Shown here one piece after another: positions 17,402 through 26,166 of a DNA stretch of 64,000 nt. A program made the translations under genes and the position numbers. Under the pieces are notes generated by a model, which did not search any database, was not told the origin of the DNA, and saw nothing but the letters and a program-made list of their open reading frames with translations. The stretch is from MedAcidi-G1 sp002294285 (GTDB lineage: Bacteria; Actinomycetota; Acidimicrobiia; Acidimicrobiales; MedAcidi-G1): contig CAXEUY010000002.1 of NCBI GenBank assembly GCA_963999645.1, forward strand, positions 1-64,000, in the 5' to 3' direction. Position 1 is the first letter of the stretch; each line of letters opens with the position of its first letter.

Positions 17402-18760
17402 GTGGAGAAGTTCAGCGATCCTAAAAGCAATGTCGATACTTTGTGAGCCATTAAGGCGAGGGTCGCACATTGTTTCATATCTTTTGGACAAGTCATCAGC
17501 ATCGAGTTCACTTCCACCACCTAGACATTCGGTAACGTCATCTCCGGTCAATTCAAGATGCACACCACCAGGGTTAGTTCCAACTTTTTTATGTGCTTCG
17601 AAAAAACCAGTTATTTCTTTCAAGACGTCATCAAAATGCCTTGTTTTATGACCATTTTGGGTGGAAAAAGTATTTCCATGCATAGGATCGCAAACCCAAA
17701 CAACAGGGTGTTCAGCATTGTTAACAGTTTCAAGAACACGTGGCAGTTTGTCGATAACTACATCTGCACCCATTCGTGAAATAAGGGTAAGTCTTCCGGG
17801 GATTTTTTCAGGGTTTAGAATTTCACAAAGCTTAACTGCATCTTCTGGTTCTATTTCAGGCCCGATTTTGCAACCAATAGGATTTTTCACCCCTCTCAAG
17901 AATTCTACGTGTGCACCGTCAAGTTCTCTGGTTCGTTCTCCTATCCAAAGCATATGAGCAGAGCAGTCGTACCATTCTCCTGTTATTGAGTCTTCTCGTG
18001 TTAGGGCTTCTTCGTAACCAAGGATAAGTGCCTCATGACTTGTGTGAAAGTTCACTTCACTCAGCTCGGATAGTTGATCTCCATCGATTCCACATGCGTG
18101 CATAAAAGAGACAGCGCGATCTATCTCATCGGCTAGCGCTTCATAGCGTTGCCCTGCGGGGCTTGCTGCTACAAATTCACGGTTCCATTGATGGACTCGG
18201 GAGAGAGCTGCAAATCCCCCTTTTGTGAAAGCTCGCAGAAGATTAAGCGTGGCAGCAGCCCTGTTGTAGGCAGTCAGAAGGCGCTTTGGGTTTGCTGCCC
18301 GTGAATCTTCATTGAAGTTTATATCGTTGACCATATGACCTCGAAAAGAAGGAAGTTCGAGTCCGTCCACCGTCTCAGTATCGCTTGATCGAGGTTTAGC
18401 AAACTGTCCTGCAATGCGACCAACTTTCACAACTGGCACTCCGGTGTAATAAGTAAGGATCACTGCCATTTGTAAAATTACGCGAAGACGGTCTCTTATT
18501 GAATCAGCTGAAGTATCAAAAGATTCTGCACAGTCCCCGGCTTGAAGTAGGAATGCTTCACCTCTTGAAACAGCTGCTAATTGTTCAGTTAGATTTCGGG
18601 CCTCACCGGCGAAAACTAAAGGCGGAAGTGTGGATAGCTCATCTAAAACCTTTTGAAAGGATGCATCATCTGGCCATGCAGGTTGTTGCTTGGCTTGGAA
18701 ATTTCGCCAAGAGTCGGGTCTCCATTCAAGACAAGTGTTTACTTTAGAACTTTTAGCCAT
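17393..18760 (-). CDS. aroG: Class II DAHP synthase
   Basis: Condenses phosphoenolpyruvate and erythrose 4-phosphate, the entry step to aromatic amino acids. It is the plant/actinobacterial type II enzyme of 455 residues, not the AroF/G/H type I fold. Likely metal ligands are the Cys of QAGDCAES near residue 77, the His of CDPMHGNT, the Glu of HLELTGDD and the Asp of CDPRLNGSQS. The ATG has no Shine-Dalgarno sequence but a TAAACT hexamer lies 6 nt upstream, consistent with a leaderless message. It stands alone, convergent with the VWA gene. Confidence 0.95.
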   Translation of the reverse strand: MAKSSKVNTCLEWRPDSWRNFQAKQQPAWPDDASFQKVLDELSTLPPLVFAGEARNLTEQLAAVSRGEAFLLQAGDCAESFDTSADSIRDRLRVILQMAVILTYYTGVPVVKVGRIAGQFAKPRSSDTETVDGLELPSFRGHMVNDINFNEDSRAANPKRLLTAYNRAAATLNLLRAFTKGGFAALSRVHQWNREFVAASPAGQRYEALADEIDRAVSFMHACGIDGDQLSELSEVNFHTSHEALILGYEEALTREDSITGEWYDCSAHMLWIGERTRELDGAHVEFLRGVKNPIGCKIGPEIEPEDAVKLCEILNPEKIPGRLTLISRMGADVVIDKLPRVLETVNNAEHPVVWVCDPMHGNTFSTQNGHKTRHFDDVLKEITGFFEAHKKVGTNPGGVHLELTGDDVTECLGGGSELDADDLSKRYETMCDPRLNGSQSIDIAFRIAELLHKN

Positions 18761-18766
18761 GTATAG

Positions 18767-18772
18767 AGTTTA
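18767..18772 (-). promoter_or_regulatory. Putative leaderless -10 element for DAHP synthase
   Basis: On the minus strand TAAACT is followed by 6 nt and then the ATG at 18760. No Shine-Dalgarno sequence is present. Confidence 0.45.
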
Positions 18773-18817
18773 CGAAATAAGTCTGGTAGAAGAAAATGAT
18801 TTATTTAAATGTGCAAT

Positions 18818-19648
18818 TTAAGCGACAACTATGCTCTCACCGGCTCGATCACGCACAGTATTGACAGCTCTTTTAACCAAACGTCGGGCTGCTTCAGCGG
18901 TCACTCCCAGTTCTTCTCCAACTTCTCTGTAGCTTCGTTTTCTACCATCGACGAGTCCAAATCTCTGCTCGACTGCATATCTTGCTCGTTTGTCTAAAAC
19001 ATCTAGAAGTCGAGTTGCCATTTCGCTTTCAGAGCGGTCCATTACTTCTTGCTCGGGTCCGGGGTTTATGTCAGGAAGTAGATCAACCAGTTCATTACTA
19101 TCATCGTCGCCGATTGTCCTATCTAGAGAGGTAGGTGTTGTCAGTCGGTGAAGTCTGGCATGTTCTTCATCAAGTTCGTCTCCATTGCCTGAGACTGCTC
19201 TAAGCGCAGCACGTAAACTAGCTGAGCGGTCACCAGGTAGTCTTACGAGGCTTGCTTTTTGGTCAAGAGCCCTTCCTATGGCCTGTCTTATCCAAAAGGT
19301 TGCGTAAGTGGAAAATTTGAATCCTTTTCTCCAGTCAAACTTGTCTACGGCATGTTCAAGGCCCAAGTTTCCTTCTTGTATAAGATCTAAAAGTTCCATT
19401 CCGGGAGGTAATGGGTAGCGTCGAGCTACGCTGACGACAAGTCTAAGATTTGACCGGATGAACCTGTCTTTCGCTTGTTCAGCAGCCCTTATTGCTCTGA
19501 CGATATCCCTGCCTGTTTCTCCAGCTTCTTGGCGGGCGCGAGCCTCTGTTCCTGCTTCGATAGTTTGGGACAGTTGTCTTTCTTCTTGTGCATTAAGAAG
19601 GGGCACCATTCCAATTTCGTTTAAATATTGTCCTACTGAATCACTCAT
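18818..19648 (-). CDS. Sigma-70 family factor, group 2-like, short domain 3
   Basis: RNA polymerase sigma factor of 276 residues. Region 1.2 is at about 5-33 (QYLNEIGMVPLLNAQEE), region 2 at 61-138 (including DLIQEGNLGL and the KGFKFSTYATFWIRQAI helix), and region 4 at 212-268 with a helix-turn-helix SYREVGEELGVTAEAARRL. The piece between regions 2 and 4 (about 139-175) is only about half the length seen in SigA/SigB, so domain 3 looks reduced. Region 1.1 is absent, so it is not the housekeeping factor. The ATG follows AGAGA. No anti-sigma gene is adjacent. Confidence 0.88.
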   Translation of the reverse strand: MSDSVGQYLNEIGMVPLLNAQEERQLSQTIEAGTEARARQEAGETGRDIVRAIRAAEQAKDRFIRSNLRLVVSVARRYPLPPGMELLDLIQEGNLGLEHAVDKFDWRKGFKFSTYATFWIRQAIGRALDQKASLVRLPGDRSASLRAALRAVSGNGDELDEEHARLHRLTTPTSLDRTIGDDDSNELVDLLPDINPGPEQEVMDRSESEMATRLLDVLDKRARYAVEQRFGLVDGRKRSYREVGEELGVTAEAARRLVKRAVNTVRDRAGESIVVA

Positions 19649-19945
19649 TTTGTCTCTTTTTTAATCGCGTTTAACCGCGTCTCTGTTTCTTGTCGGAATT
19701 GCTTACCTACTAAGAAAATTTGCTGGGAGAGGCTAAAAACTGCATTTTTGTTCAGTTTATTAACTTCCTGACTACTATTCTGACACAATTAGTGCGACTG
19801 GGAAAGTGTCGGCCGCTATGACTTTCGTCATACCTTCCGCGTTTTCCCTTGTTTATAAGGTTTTATAAGCATTTAATTTCGTTGATTTTCTTTGAAAAAG
19901 AGCCGTTAAACAGCGAAAATTTCAATCAAGTATTACTATTTAGTT
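19649..19945. other. 297-bp divergent intergenic region
   Basis: This lies between the divergent sigma factor and nadD genes and is the longest gene-free stretch in the window. It is AT-rich. I see a small hairpin (TATGAC, 4-nt loop, GTCATA at 19817-19832) and the nadD -10 candidate at its right end. No open frame, RNA gene or riboswitch is recognisable. It probably holds the promoter of the sigma gene, whose position I cannot fix. Confidence 0.5.
19934..19939 (+). promoter_or_regulatory. Putative leaderless -10 element for nadD
   Basis: TACTAT lies 6 nt before the GTG start at 19946, with no Shine-Dalgarno sequence and no clear -35 hexamer. Confidence 0.45.
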
Positions 19946-20581
19946 GTGACTAAAGAGTTCCGGCGTCGAATTGGCGTTTTTGGCGGAACATTTGATCCTC
20001 CACATTTTGGGCATATTTCATCAGCTTTATTTGCAATGAGAGAACTTAACCTCGACTTTGTACTCATGCTCGTAGCAAATGATCCTTGGCAAAAGACGGA
20101 TCCGAGTTTAATTTTGTCGGAAAATAAAGACTTTGTTCCTTCTTTAGCTCTGCATCGTTACGAAATGCTCAAAAAAGCAGTTAAAGAATATGAGGGGCTC
20201 GTCGCTGATGACATGGAAATCATTCGCGGTGGAAAGACTTATACCATTGACACACTCGAGCAATTACAAGATCGATTTCCGAAAAGTGAATTTTTTTTAA
20301 TGATAGGAACTGATGTGGCTAGGGATTTTCATACTTGGCGAGACCCTCAAAAAGTGTGTCGACTCTCAAATGTCGTGGTTCTTAATCGTCCAGGGGTAAC
20401 TCCAAATGAGATTGATGAAAGTTGGAATTTCCCTATTTTACAAGTTCCAGCAATTGATGTATCGGCTGAAGAGATCCGAAATCTTGTAGTCACAGGAAAA
20501 AATTTGGAATCCTTGCTCGCTCCAGAAGTGGAGCAATATATTCACTCGAATGGTCTATATCGGAGTGCAGTTGATGGATAG
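19946..20581 (+). CDS. nadD: Nicotinate-nucleotide adenylyltransferase
   Basis: Transfers AMP from ATP to nicotinate mononucleotide in NAD synthesis. The 211-residue protein has the nucleotidyltransferase signature GGTFDPPHFGH near residues 11-21 and the C-terminal VSAEEIR variant of the (S/T)SSxIR phosphate-binding motif. The start is GTG without a Shine-Dalgarno sequence. It heads a four-gene unit with the LytR_C protein, rsfS and threonine aldolase; the first three in this order are typical of Actinobacteria. Confidence 0.94.
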   Translation: MTKEFRRRIGVFGGTFDPPHFGHISSALFAMRELNLDFVLMLVANDPWQKTDPSLILSENKDFVPSLALHRYEMLKKAVKEYEGLVADDMEIIRGGKTYTIDTLEQLQDRFPKSEFFLMIGTDVARDFHTWRDPQKVCRLSNVVVLNRPGVTPNEIDESWNFPILQVPAIDVSAEEIRNLVVTGKNLESLLAPEVEQYIHSNGLYRSAVDG

Positions 20582-21755
20582 TGGAAACTCTGAAAGTGTA
20601 AAAAATAGAGAATCGACTTGGAAAAGATTCACATATAAAAGTTTTAACATTAGAGACTTAAGCAAGAGTAATTTTAAAGAAGCAACGTTCTTATGGAAAT
20701 TTGGGTTTCCAGTATTACTACTACTCGTAGCAATCTGGTCATCCTTTCTTCTTTTTGACGGTTTTAGTTCGGTTCTCAAAAGTGAAGATGGAGTAACAAG
20801 AGAAGCCATAACAGATCCACTAAAAGAAGGATTTGAGGCTTTCGTGGAGCAAACTTGGGCAGAGTTAATCGTTACAGAGGACGCAACAGGCGAACTTGTG
20901 CAAGTTACAGTCATTTCTATTTCCGATCGTCAAACCGGAGGCGGAACTGTTCTTTTATTGCCACCTGAACTTGAGACGGGAGGGTGTGTCTCAGATTGCT
21001 CTTTGAAATCTCTTTATTTTAAGTCAGGGGCTGAGTCAGCAAGAAGGATGGTTTCTGAACTATTAGAAACAGAATTTACAGGTATTACGACTCTAACTCC
21101 GGAACGTTGGACCACCTTGATTCAACCTTTAGGAGAGGTCAATCTGGAAATTGACGGAAGAATGCAGAAATTTGAACCTTTAGAGATATTTGATTTCATT
21201 TCAAGAAAAAATGAAAACAATTTTCTTGTCAGACAAAAAAAACAAGGTGAATTTTGGCGAAGTTGGCTCGAAGGGATGGTCTTAAGCGGGGATGTCGACG
21301 CATCGTTACCAGTAATGCGAATACCAGTGGTTGAATTGATTTCGACTCTAGCAAAAGGCCCTTTTACCGTTGTAGATAACCTCTGGTACGATTCCGGAGG
21401 CAGCCCAGAAGCCGACCCTAAAATAGTAACTTCATTGATTGCTGAGATGTTTCCTTTTCCTGCGCCAACAGAAGGTGACCTTCGAGCTACAATTAGACTT
21501 CTTAACGGCACCGACGATCCTTCTCTTAGTGCGCAAATGCAAAAATTGATAAGAGAAAATGATGGAAATATAACGGTTATAGGTAATTTCCGCTCGTTTA
21601 ATGTCATACAGACAAGGGTCGTATATAAGGATTTTCAAATGAAACCTAAAGCTGAAAAGCTTGCTGCTGCGATTGGCGCCCCTGTTATAAAAGACGAAAT
21701 GGTTAGCCCGGTTGCTGATTTAACCGTGTTGATCGGGCGTGATTTCAACCAATAA
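20574..21755 (+). CDS. Membrane protein with LytR_C domain
   Basis: Membrane-anchored protein with one transmembrane helix (about residues 44-64 from ATG 20574) and an extracellular part. The middle resembles the LytR-CpsA-Psr fold weakly (VISISDRQTGGGTVLLLPPE), but the arginine/aspartate catalytic signature of that family is not visible. The last 90 residues (LNGTDDPSL... to VLIGRDFN) look like a LytR_C domain. The frame opens at ATG 20550, but ATG 20574, overlapping the nadD stop by 8 nt, is more natural. The nadD-this-rsfS order matches the actinobacterial arrangement in which a LytR-type protein sits between them. Its role in wall polymer attachment is inferred. Confidence 0.72.
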   Translation: MDSGNSESVKNRESTWKRFTYKSFNIRDLSKSNFKEATFLWKFGFPVLLLLVAIWSSFLLFDGFSSVLKSEDGVTREAITDPLKEGFEAFVEQTWAELIVTEDATGELVQVTVISISDRQTGGGTVLLLPPELETGGCVSDCSLKSLYFKSGAESARRMVSELLETEFTGITTLTPERWTTLIQPLGEVNLEIDGRMQKFEPLEIFDFISRKNENNFLVRQKKQGEFWRSWLEGMVLSGDVDASLPVMRIPVVELISTLAKGPFTVVDNLWYDSGGSPEADPKIVTSLIAEMFPFPAPTEGDLRATIRLLNGTDDPSLSAQMQKLIRENDGNITVIGNFRSFNVIQTRVVYKDFQMKPKAEKLAAAIGAPVIKDEMVSPVADLTVLIGRDFNQ

Positions 21756-21775
21756 TTAGTTAGTATCCAGTTCTC

Positions 21776-22153
21776 GTGCAAAAAAATACTCAAACAAAAT
21801 CAGACTTTCTTGCAATTCTTGCTGCGAGAGCAGCAGAGGAAAAGTTAGCTATAGAAACGCTAGTGATAGACGTAGGAGAAGTTATAGGAATAACAGATTT
21901 CTTCGTTATAACAAGTTGTAACAATCGACGACATATGGAGACCGTTCGTGAAGAAATAGAATCAACTCTCTTCAACTTAGAAAACATTAAACCCATACGG
22001 ACTGAGGGAAAAGAAAGCAATCAATGGGTGTTAATTGATTATGGAATCTTTGTTGTTCATATTTTTGATAGAGAGTGGCGTTCTTTTTATAACCTAGAAC
22101 GTCTTTGGCTGGATCAACCGATATTAAATTGGAAAGAGGATCAAGATGATTAA
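21776..22153 (+). CDS. rsfS: Ribosome silencing factor RsfS
   Basis: Binds ribosomal protein L14 and blocks joining of the ribosomal subunits under starvation. The 125-residue protein shows the DUF143 core, from VIDVGEVIGITDFFVITS near residue 28 through GKESNQWVLIDYGIFVVHIFD to the RLWLDQP ending. The start is GTG; TAGTAT lies 9 nt upstream, so a separate promoter is possible. It overlaps threonine aldolase by 8 nt. Confidence 0.94.
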   Translation: MQKNTQTKSDFLAILAARAAEEKLAIETLVIDVGEVIGITDFFVITSCNNRRHMETVREEIESTLFNLENIKPIRTEGKESNQWVLIDYGIFVVHIFDREWRSFYNLERLWLDQPILNWKEDQDD

Positions 22154-23162
22154 TTTATACAGCGATACTCAAACTCTTCCAAGTGTCGGCATGAGAAAAG
22201 CTATAGAGAGCGCTGAAGTGGGGGACGAACACTCTAGATCTGACCCAACTACTCTTTCACTTGAGAAAAAAGTGGCGGAACTTTTAGGAAAAGAAGAAGC
22301 CGTTTTTCTACCTAGTGGAACAATGTGCAATTTGGTAGGGGTGGCAATAAATACCTCCCCGGGAGATGTAGTTATCCTCGAAAACAGCGGTCACATTTTG
22401 CGATCTGAAACAGGAGGGCCGGCAATTGTCTCTAATGTTTTAACCGACCCCATAGAAGGGCAGAGAGGTCAGTTTACCGTTTCACAGATTAAGGAGAAGC
22501 TTGATCAAACTAGCCGTTACAGACCTCCCACTACTTTGATTTGCTTGGAACAAACACATAACTTCGCTGGTGGAACTGTTTGGCCATTGGAGCTTTGGAA
22601 TGATGTTTGTTCTTTTGCCAAAAGCGAAAGTCTGAGAGTTCACGTTGATGGCGCTCGTTTGCTTAATGCAGTGGTAGCTTCCGGAATTGATGCGAAAACA
22701 TGGGCAATGGAAGCGGACACTATTTGGATTGATTTCTCAAAAGGTTTAGGCGCTCCAATGGGTGCCTGTATAGCGGGAAGCGCTGAAATTATAGACCAGG
22801 CATGGCTATGGAAACATCGACTAGGAGGAGCTATGCGCCAATCTGGACTTATGGCAGCAGCTGCCAGCTATGCACTAGACAAAAACGTTGAACGTCTTAA
22901 GGATGATCACGAAAGGGCGAAAAGGTTGGCTGATGCCTTAAAAGATTTTGGATCAGAAGTTGTTGTGCCAGATACCAACATAGTTTTTTTTGATATGAAG
23001 CCATGCGGGAAAGATAATGAGGATGTTGTAAGAGGGTTGCTTGAAAAGGGTGTGAGAATGAGCGAGATAGGCACCCAGATAAGAGCTGTAACTCATCTGG
23101 ATATCAACGATGACGACATCACATCGACCATTACCGCTTTAGATCAGGTCGTTAATGGCTAA
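22146..23162 (+). CDS. ltaE: Low-specificity L-threonine aldolase family
   Basis: PLP enzyme cleaving threonine/allo-threonine to glycine and acetaldehyde. The 338-residue protein has the beta-eliminating lyase fold; the PLP lysine is Lys199 in DFSKGLGAPMG, and the N-terminal SDTQTLPSVGMR corresponds to the usual SDTxTxPTxxMR. It overlaps rsfS by 8 nt and so is probably translated with it. A related D-amino acid or hydroxy-amino acid aldolase activity cannot be excluded from sequence. Confidence 0.9.
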   Translation: MINLYSDTQTLPSVGMRKAIESAEVGDEHSRSDPTTLSLEKKVAELLGKEEAVFLPSGTMCNLVGVAINTSPGDVVILENSGHILRSETGGPAIVSNVLTDPIEGQRGQFTVSQIKEKLDQTSRYRPPTTLICLEQTHNFAGGTVWPLELWNDVCSFAKSESLRVHVDGARLLNAVVASGIDAKTWAMEADTIWIDFSKGLGAPMGACIAGSAEIIDQAWLWKHRLGGAMRQSGLMAAAASYALDKNVERLKDDHERAKRLADALKDFGSEVVVPDTNIVFFDMKPCGKDNEDVVRGLLEKGVRMSEIGTQIRAVTHLDINDDDITSTITALDQVVNG

Positions 23163-23165
23163 TTG

Positions 23166-23582
23166 TCAATCCGAAAAATCTGCTTTACCCATATAGACGC
23201 GATTCAGAACTCTTTCTCTGAAAAGCCATTTATCGTTTTCGAAAACATATAAATCATCATAAAAACCATGGAGAACAAGGGTTTCTCCTTCAGCAGGTTT
23301 AAGCCACTCTGTTACATAAGCACGGCCAAATCCTGTTCCCGAATCAGCATCTAGTTCAGAAATGTTATTGCTGTAAGTATGTATTACAGTGTCGAATCTC
23401 GACATAGAAGAAATCCAGAAAGTTTTAAGAGGTCCCTTTCCACTTACGGGTTCACCATGGCCTAAGTCCCAGGTTCCAGACTCGCTCCAAGTGGCAATCC
23501 ACTGATCAGCATCTTGTCTGCAAACTGCATCAGCGTAAAGGTGAAGAAGGTCTTTTATTGGATCCACCACTAGTCCTTTCAA
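23166..23582 (-). CDS. SnoaL-like / NTF2-fold protein
   Basis: A 138-residue protein of the SnoaL/DUF4440 type (NTF2-like alpha+beta barrel), recognisable from the LLHLYADAVCRQDADQWIA start and the GRAYVTEWLKP / LHGFYDDLY strands. Members are isomerases, dehydratases or binding proteins; the substrate is not known. It overlaps the VOC gene by 4 nt and is the third gene of a three-gene minus-strand unit with another SnoaL-like protein. The operon thus has two NTF2-fold proteins and one VOC protein. Confidence 0.75.
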   Translation of the reverse strand: MKGLVVDPIKDLLHLYADAVCRQDADQWIATWSESGTWDLGHGEPVSGKGPLKTFWISSMSRFDTVIHTYSNNISELDADSGTGFGRAYVTEWLKPAEGETLVLHGFYDDLYVFENDKWLFRERVLNRVYMGKADFSD

Positions 23583-24109
23583 ATATTTTCGACTACCGCT
23601 TTACTATTTTCGGCGGACTTCTCAACCATACGATAAAAATTTGTTAGTTCTTCATTGGGTTCGTAGATCTCAATAAAATGTCCAAAAAGTTTTCTGGTAT
23701 CGTACATAGCGAATGGAAACCCAGATGATGTTTCCGCAAAAAGTATTTCTGCAAAGCCCAGTTTTTCTAAATTTTTTGCTGCTTCGTTAAAGTCATCTAC
23801 AAATACAGCGCAATGATGGAGAGTCGGAATTCCTACTTCTATTCTGTCAGGAGGAGCATGTAAAAGCTTTTCGCTGTGTTCGCATATCAGCTCTACCATC
23901 AGTGACCCCCATTGTGCATAAGCAGATGAATGGTCAAAAACAGAGTCGACACCTTTAACCCTAACTTTCTCTAGAGGTATGTGTTCCTTTATGAAAAAAG
24001 GAGCTATTCCATAAAGTTCACTCCAAGAATTAGCAGTTTCTTGAAGGTCTTCGACTGCATAAGCTATTTGAACCACTGGGCCCAAATCAGGGATTGACAA
24101 CTTGTTCAT
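23579..24109 (-). CDS. VOC (glyoxalase-like) protein
   Basis: A 176-residue vicinal-oxygen-chelate protein starting with the first beta-alpha-beta repeat (VVQIAYAVEDLQETANSWSE) and having the second near HHCAVFVDDFNEAAKNLEKLG. Candidate metal ligands are His in TLHHCAVF and Glu in HFIEIYEPN. Its first half resembles the VOC gene at 28.0 kb (shared PFFI block). The reaction is unknown; epimerase or dioxygenase-like chemistry is possible. It sits between two SnoaL-like genes, overlapping both. Confidence 0.78.
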   Translation of the reverse strand: MNKLSIPDLGPVVQIAYAVEDLQETANSWSELYGIAPFFIKEHIPLEKVRVKGVDSVFDHSSAYAQWGSLMVELICEHSEKLLHAPPDRIEVGIPTLHHCAVFVDDFNEAAKNLEKLGFAEILFAETSSGFPFAMYDTRKLFGHFIEIYEPNEELTNFYRMVEKSAENSKAVVENI

Positions 24110-24518
24110 TACCTTCAGTCCAAATTTTTGTTAAAACACGACTGCTTATTTTCCAACCTTCGTTTATTCGTAGAAGAATGTCCTCGTATGTTCCGGCGAT
24201 AATAAAATTGCTGCCTTCTGAAGCAGAGCGTCTTACGTGTTGAGCCTGAAAGTAACACTTACAGGTTGCTTTATTTCCATCGACTTGAACCACATGATTA
24301 CTAACCATGTGGTGACTTGCATCAAGAGGGGTTAGAGATTTTTTACATTTCTCTATAATTGATTCGATACCTCTATGCTCAGTTTGACCGTACTTAGCAT
24401 ATGCCTCAGGGGAAAAAACCTCGGATAAAGATTCCCAATCATTTTCATCTAGGGCCCAACAGTACTTAATTGTTAAGTCAATTATTTCTTTTACATCTTT
24501 TTCGTATAAATTTTCCAC
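24087..24518 (-). CDS. SnoaL-like (SnoaL_4) protein
   Basis: First gene of the three-gene unit, 143 residues, with the SnoaL_4-type opening IIDLTIKYCWALDENDWES and a conserved HHMVSNHVVQVDGNKA block. This subgroup is similar in look to the beta subunit fold of ring-hydroxylating dioxygenases and to small dehydratases. The start is GTG with TACGGT 6 nt upstream and no Shine-Dalgarno sequence. It overlaps the VOC gene by 23 nt. Confidence 0.75.
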   Translation of the reverse strand: MENLYEKDVKEIIDLTIKYCWALDENDWESLSEVFSPEAYAKYGQTEHRGIESIIEKCKKSLTPLDASHHMVSNHVVQVDGNKATCKCYFQAQHVRRSASEGSNFIIAGTYEDILLRINEGWKISSRVLTKIWTEGNEQVVNP

Positions 24519-24524
24519 ACTTAA

Positions 24525-24530
24525 ACCGTA
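24525..24530 (-). promoter_or_regulatory. Putative leaderless -10 element for SnoaL/VOC unit
   Basis: On the minus strand TACGGT is followed by 6 nt and the GTG at 24518. Confidence 0.45.
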
Positions 24531-24632
24531 TCGTTGGTAGTTTCCTAAGTACTCCTTGGGCAGTTAGTAGTGAGTGACTGTTTGGAGTTAATCTTTATTT
24601 TTAGTTGTGTCAGGAGCGTTAGGAGAAAAGAC

Positions 24633-25388
24633 ATGGAATTGGGACTTGCTGGAAAAAAAGCACTAGTAACTGGATCGACAAAGGGTATCGGCAGGGCGAT
24701 TGTTGAATCTCTTCTCGAGGAAGGCGCAGAAGTTGCGATATGTGCACGTAGTGCTGATGATGTGGGGCAAGCTATAGAGGAACTTTCTGAAAAGGGCAAA
24801 GTTATAGGATCTGCAGTCGATGCCGGCGATAGCTCTTCACTTACGGCATGGGTTGCGTCTTCTATTGAAGAATTGGGAGGTGTTGATGCGTATGTGCACA
24901 ACACGTCAGGCAAGGGAGCTAAATCTTTAGAAGCCTGGGAAAACAATTTCAACATTGATCTGATGGCACTTCTACACGCTGTTGAAGAAGCAAAAGAGAA
25001 ACTTTCAGATGGTGGAGGACTACTTTTAAGTATTGGAACGACAGCAGCAGCAGAACATTTCGGACCTGGTTCAGGAAGCTATTCAGCTTTCAAAGCAGCT
25101 GTTACCAACTGGACTCTGGGACAGGCTCAAGTATTAGGAAAAATTGGCATCAGGTGTAACGTGGTTTCACCCGGACCTATTTTTGTTGACGGTGGCGACT
25201 GGGACGCAATAAAAGGAAGAATGCCGGAGTTCTACGAAGCAACTGAAGCAGCACATCCGGGGGGAGCAATGGGAGTTGCTTCGGACGTGGCGAATATGGT
25301 TACTTTTTTAGCTAGCGATAAAGCCAGTCATATAAATGGTGTGAACATTACAGTTGATGGCGGTTTCTCCAAGAGAGTCGACTACTAA
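24633..25388 (+). CDS. Short-chain dehydrogenase/reductase
   Basis: NAD(P)-dependent oxidoreductase of the classical SDR family, 251 residues. The cofactor motif TGSTKGIG (TGxxxGxG) is near residue 12, the HNTSGKG block replaces NNAG, and the active-site YxxxK is in SYSAFKAA. The C-terminal HINGVNITVDGG is typical of enoyl/ketoacyl-like reductases. ATG 24633 has an AGGAG box at 24621-24625 and fits the family N-terminus; the frame extends 21 codons further upstream. Substrate unknown. The next gene starts 13 nt after its stop. Confidence 0.9.
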   Translation: MELGLAGKKALVTGSTKGIGRAIVESLLEEGAEVAICARSADDVGQAIEELSEKGKVIGSAVDAGDSSSLTAWVASSIEELGGVDAYVHNTSGKGAKSLEAWENNFNIDLMALLHAVEEAKEKLSDGGGLLLSIGTTAAAEHFGPGSGSYSAFKAAVTNWTLGQAQVLGKIGIRCNVVSPGPIFVDGGDWDAIKGRMPEFYEATEAAHPGGAMGVASDVANMVTFLASDKASHINGVNITVDGGFSKRVDY

Positions 25389-25401
25389 AAACAAGGAAAA
25401 G

Positions 25402-26157
25402 ATGACTGAGACAGTCGATGTACACCTAGTAGCAGCTGGCAAATATCACGATATTGATTTTGCCCGCTTGGAGCTTCTCAAACTTTTAGCTGAACATGAA
25501 CATATTAGAGTGACAGTTGCTTCAGATTACGAAAATGCTGATCAGGTTAATAATTGCAACTTTATGATCAGCTATACCTGTGATGTGAGACCTTCTGAAA
25601 ACGCCCAAAAATTTATACGTAAATGGGTCGAAGACGGAGGGCGTTGGATGGCCCTTCATGGAACCAACTCTGCACTGGACATGGGTGGCCCTGACGGTGT
25701 TGATTCCCCTAGATGTTTTCCCTTATGGGCAGAAACTTTAGGAAGTCAATTTATCGCCCATCCACCCATAGCCCCTTACTCTGTTGAAATAAGCGATCCG
25801 TCAAACTGGCTTGTGTCGGATCTGGAATCGTTTGAAACTGATGACGAACTTTATCTATGTGAATATCACGACCAGGAAAACTTGCATACCTTGTTGCATA
25901 CAGATTGGAACGGTGAAGCGCGTGGTTTCGTTGAAAGTGATTGGACTAACGATGAAAAGCGCCGGCTGGTTATGTATCTAAGACCATTAGGGGATGGTTG
26001 TGTTCTTTACAACACTCTGGGTCATTGTCGAGGACACTATGACATGCGTCCTTTAACTGACTATTATCCAAAAATAGAGAGATGTTCTTGGGAAATTCCT
26101 CAATACTATGAACTGCTCAAACGAGGCATTCGTTGGGGAATGGGAGAGACCGAATAG
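25402..26157 (+). CDS. ThuA-like domain protein
   Basis: A 251-residue protein with the ThuA (trehalose utilisation) flavodoxin-like fold, recognised by the KFIRKWVEDGGRWMALHG segment and later YNTLGHCRGHYDMRPL, where ThuA proteins have YxxxGHxxxxY. Members act in sugar or disaccharide oxidation and some are amidotransferase-like, but the activity is mostly undefined. I choose ATG 25402 with AAGGA upstream; the frame also runs back into the SDR gene. Pairing with the SDR suggests a joint pathway. Confidence 0.78.
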   Translation: MTETVDVHLVAAGKYHDIDFARLELLKLLAEHEHIRVTVASDYENADQVNNCNFMISYTCDVRPSENAQKFIRKWVEDGGRWMALHGTNSALDMGGPDGVDSPRCFPLWAETLGSQFIAHPPIAPYSVEISDPSNWLVSDLESFETDDELYLCEYHDQENLHTLLHTDWNGEARGFVESDWTNDEKRRLVMYLRPLGDGCVLYNTLGHCRGHYDMRPLTDYYPKIERCSWEIPQYYELLKRGIRWGMGETE

Positions 26158-26166
26158 GAAAAATTT

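Noticed and set aside
19817..19832. Small hairpin as an intergenic terminator or regulatory RNA
   Set aside because: Only a 6-bp stem with no T-run and no recognised RNA family; kept as a note in the intergenic entry.
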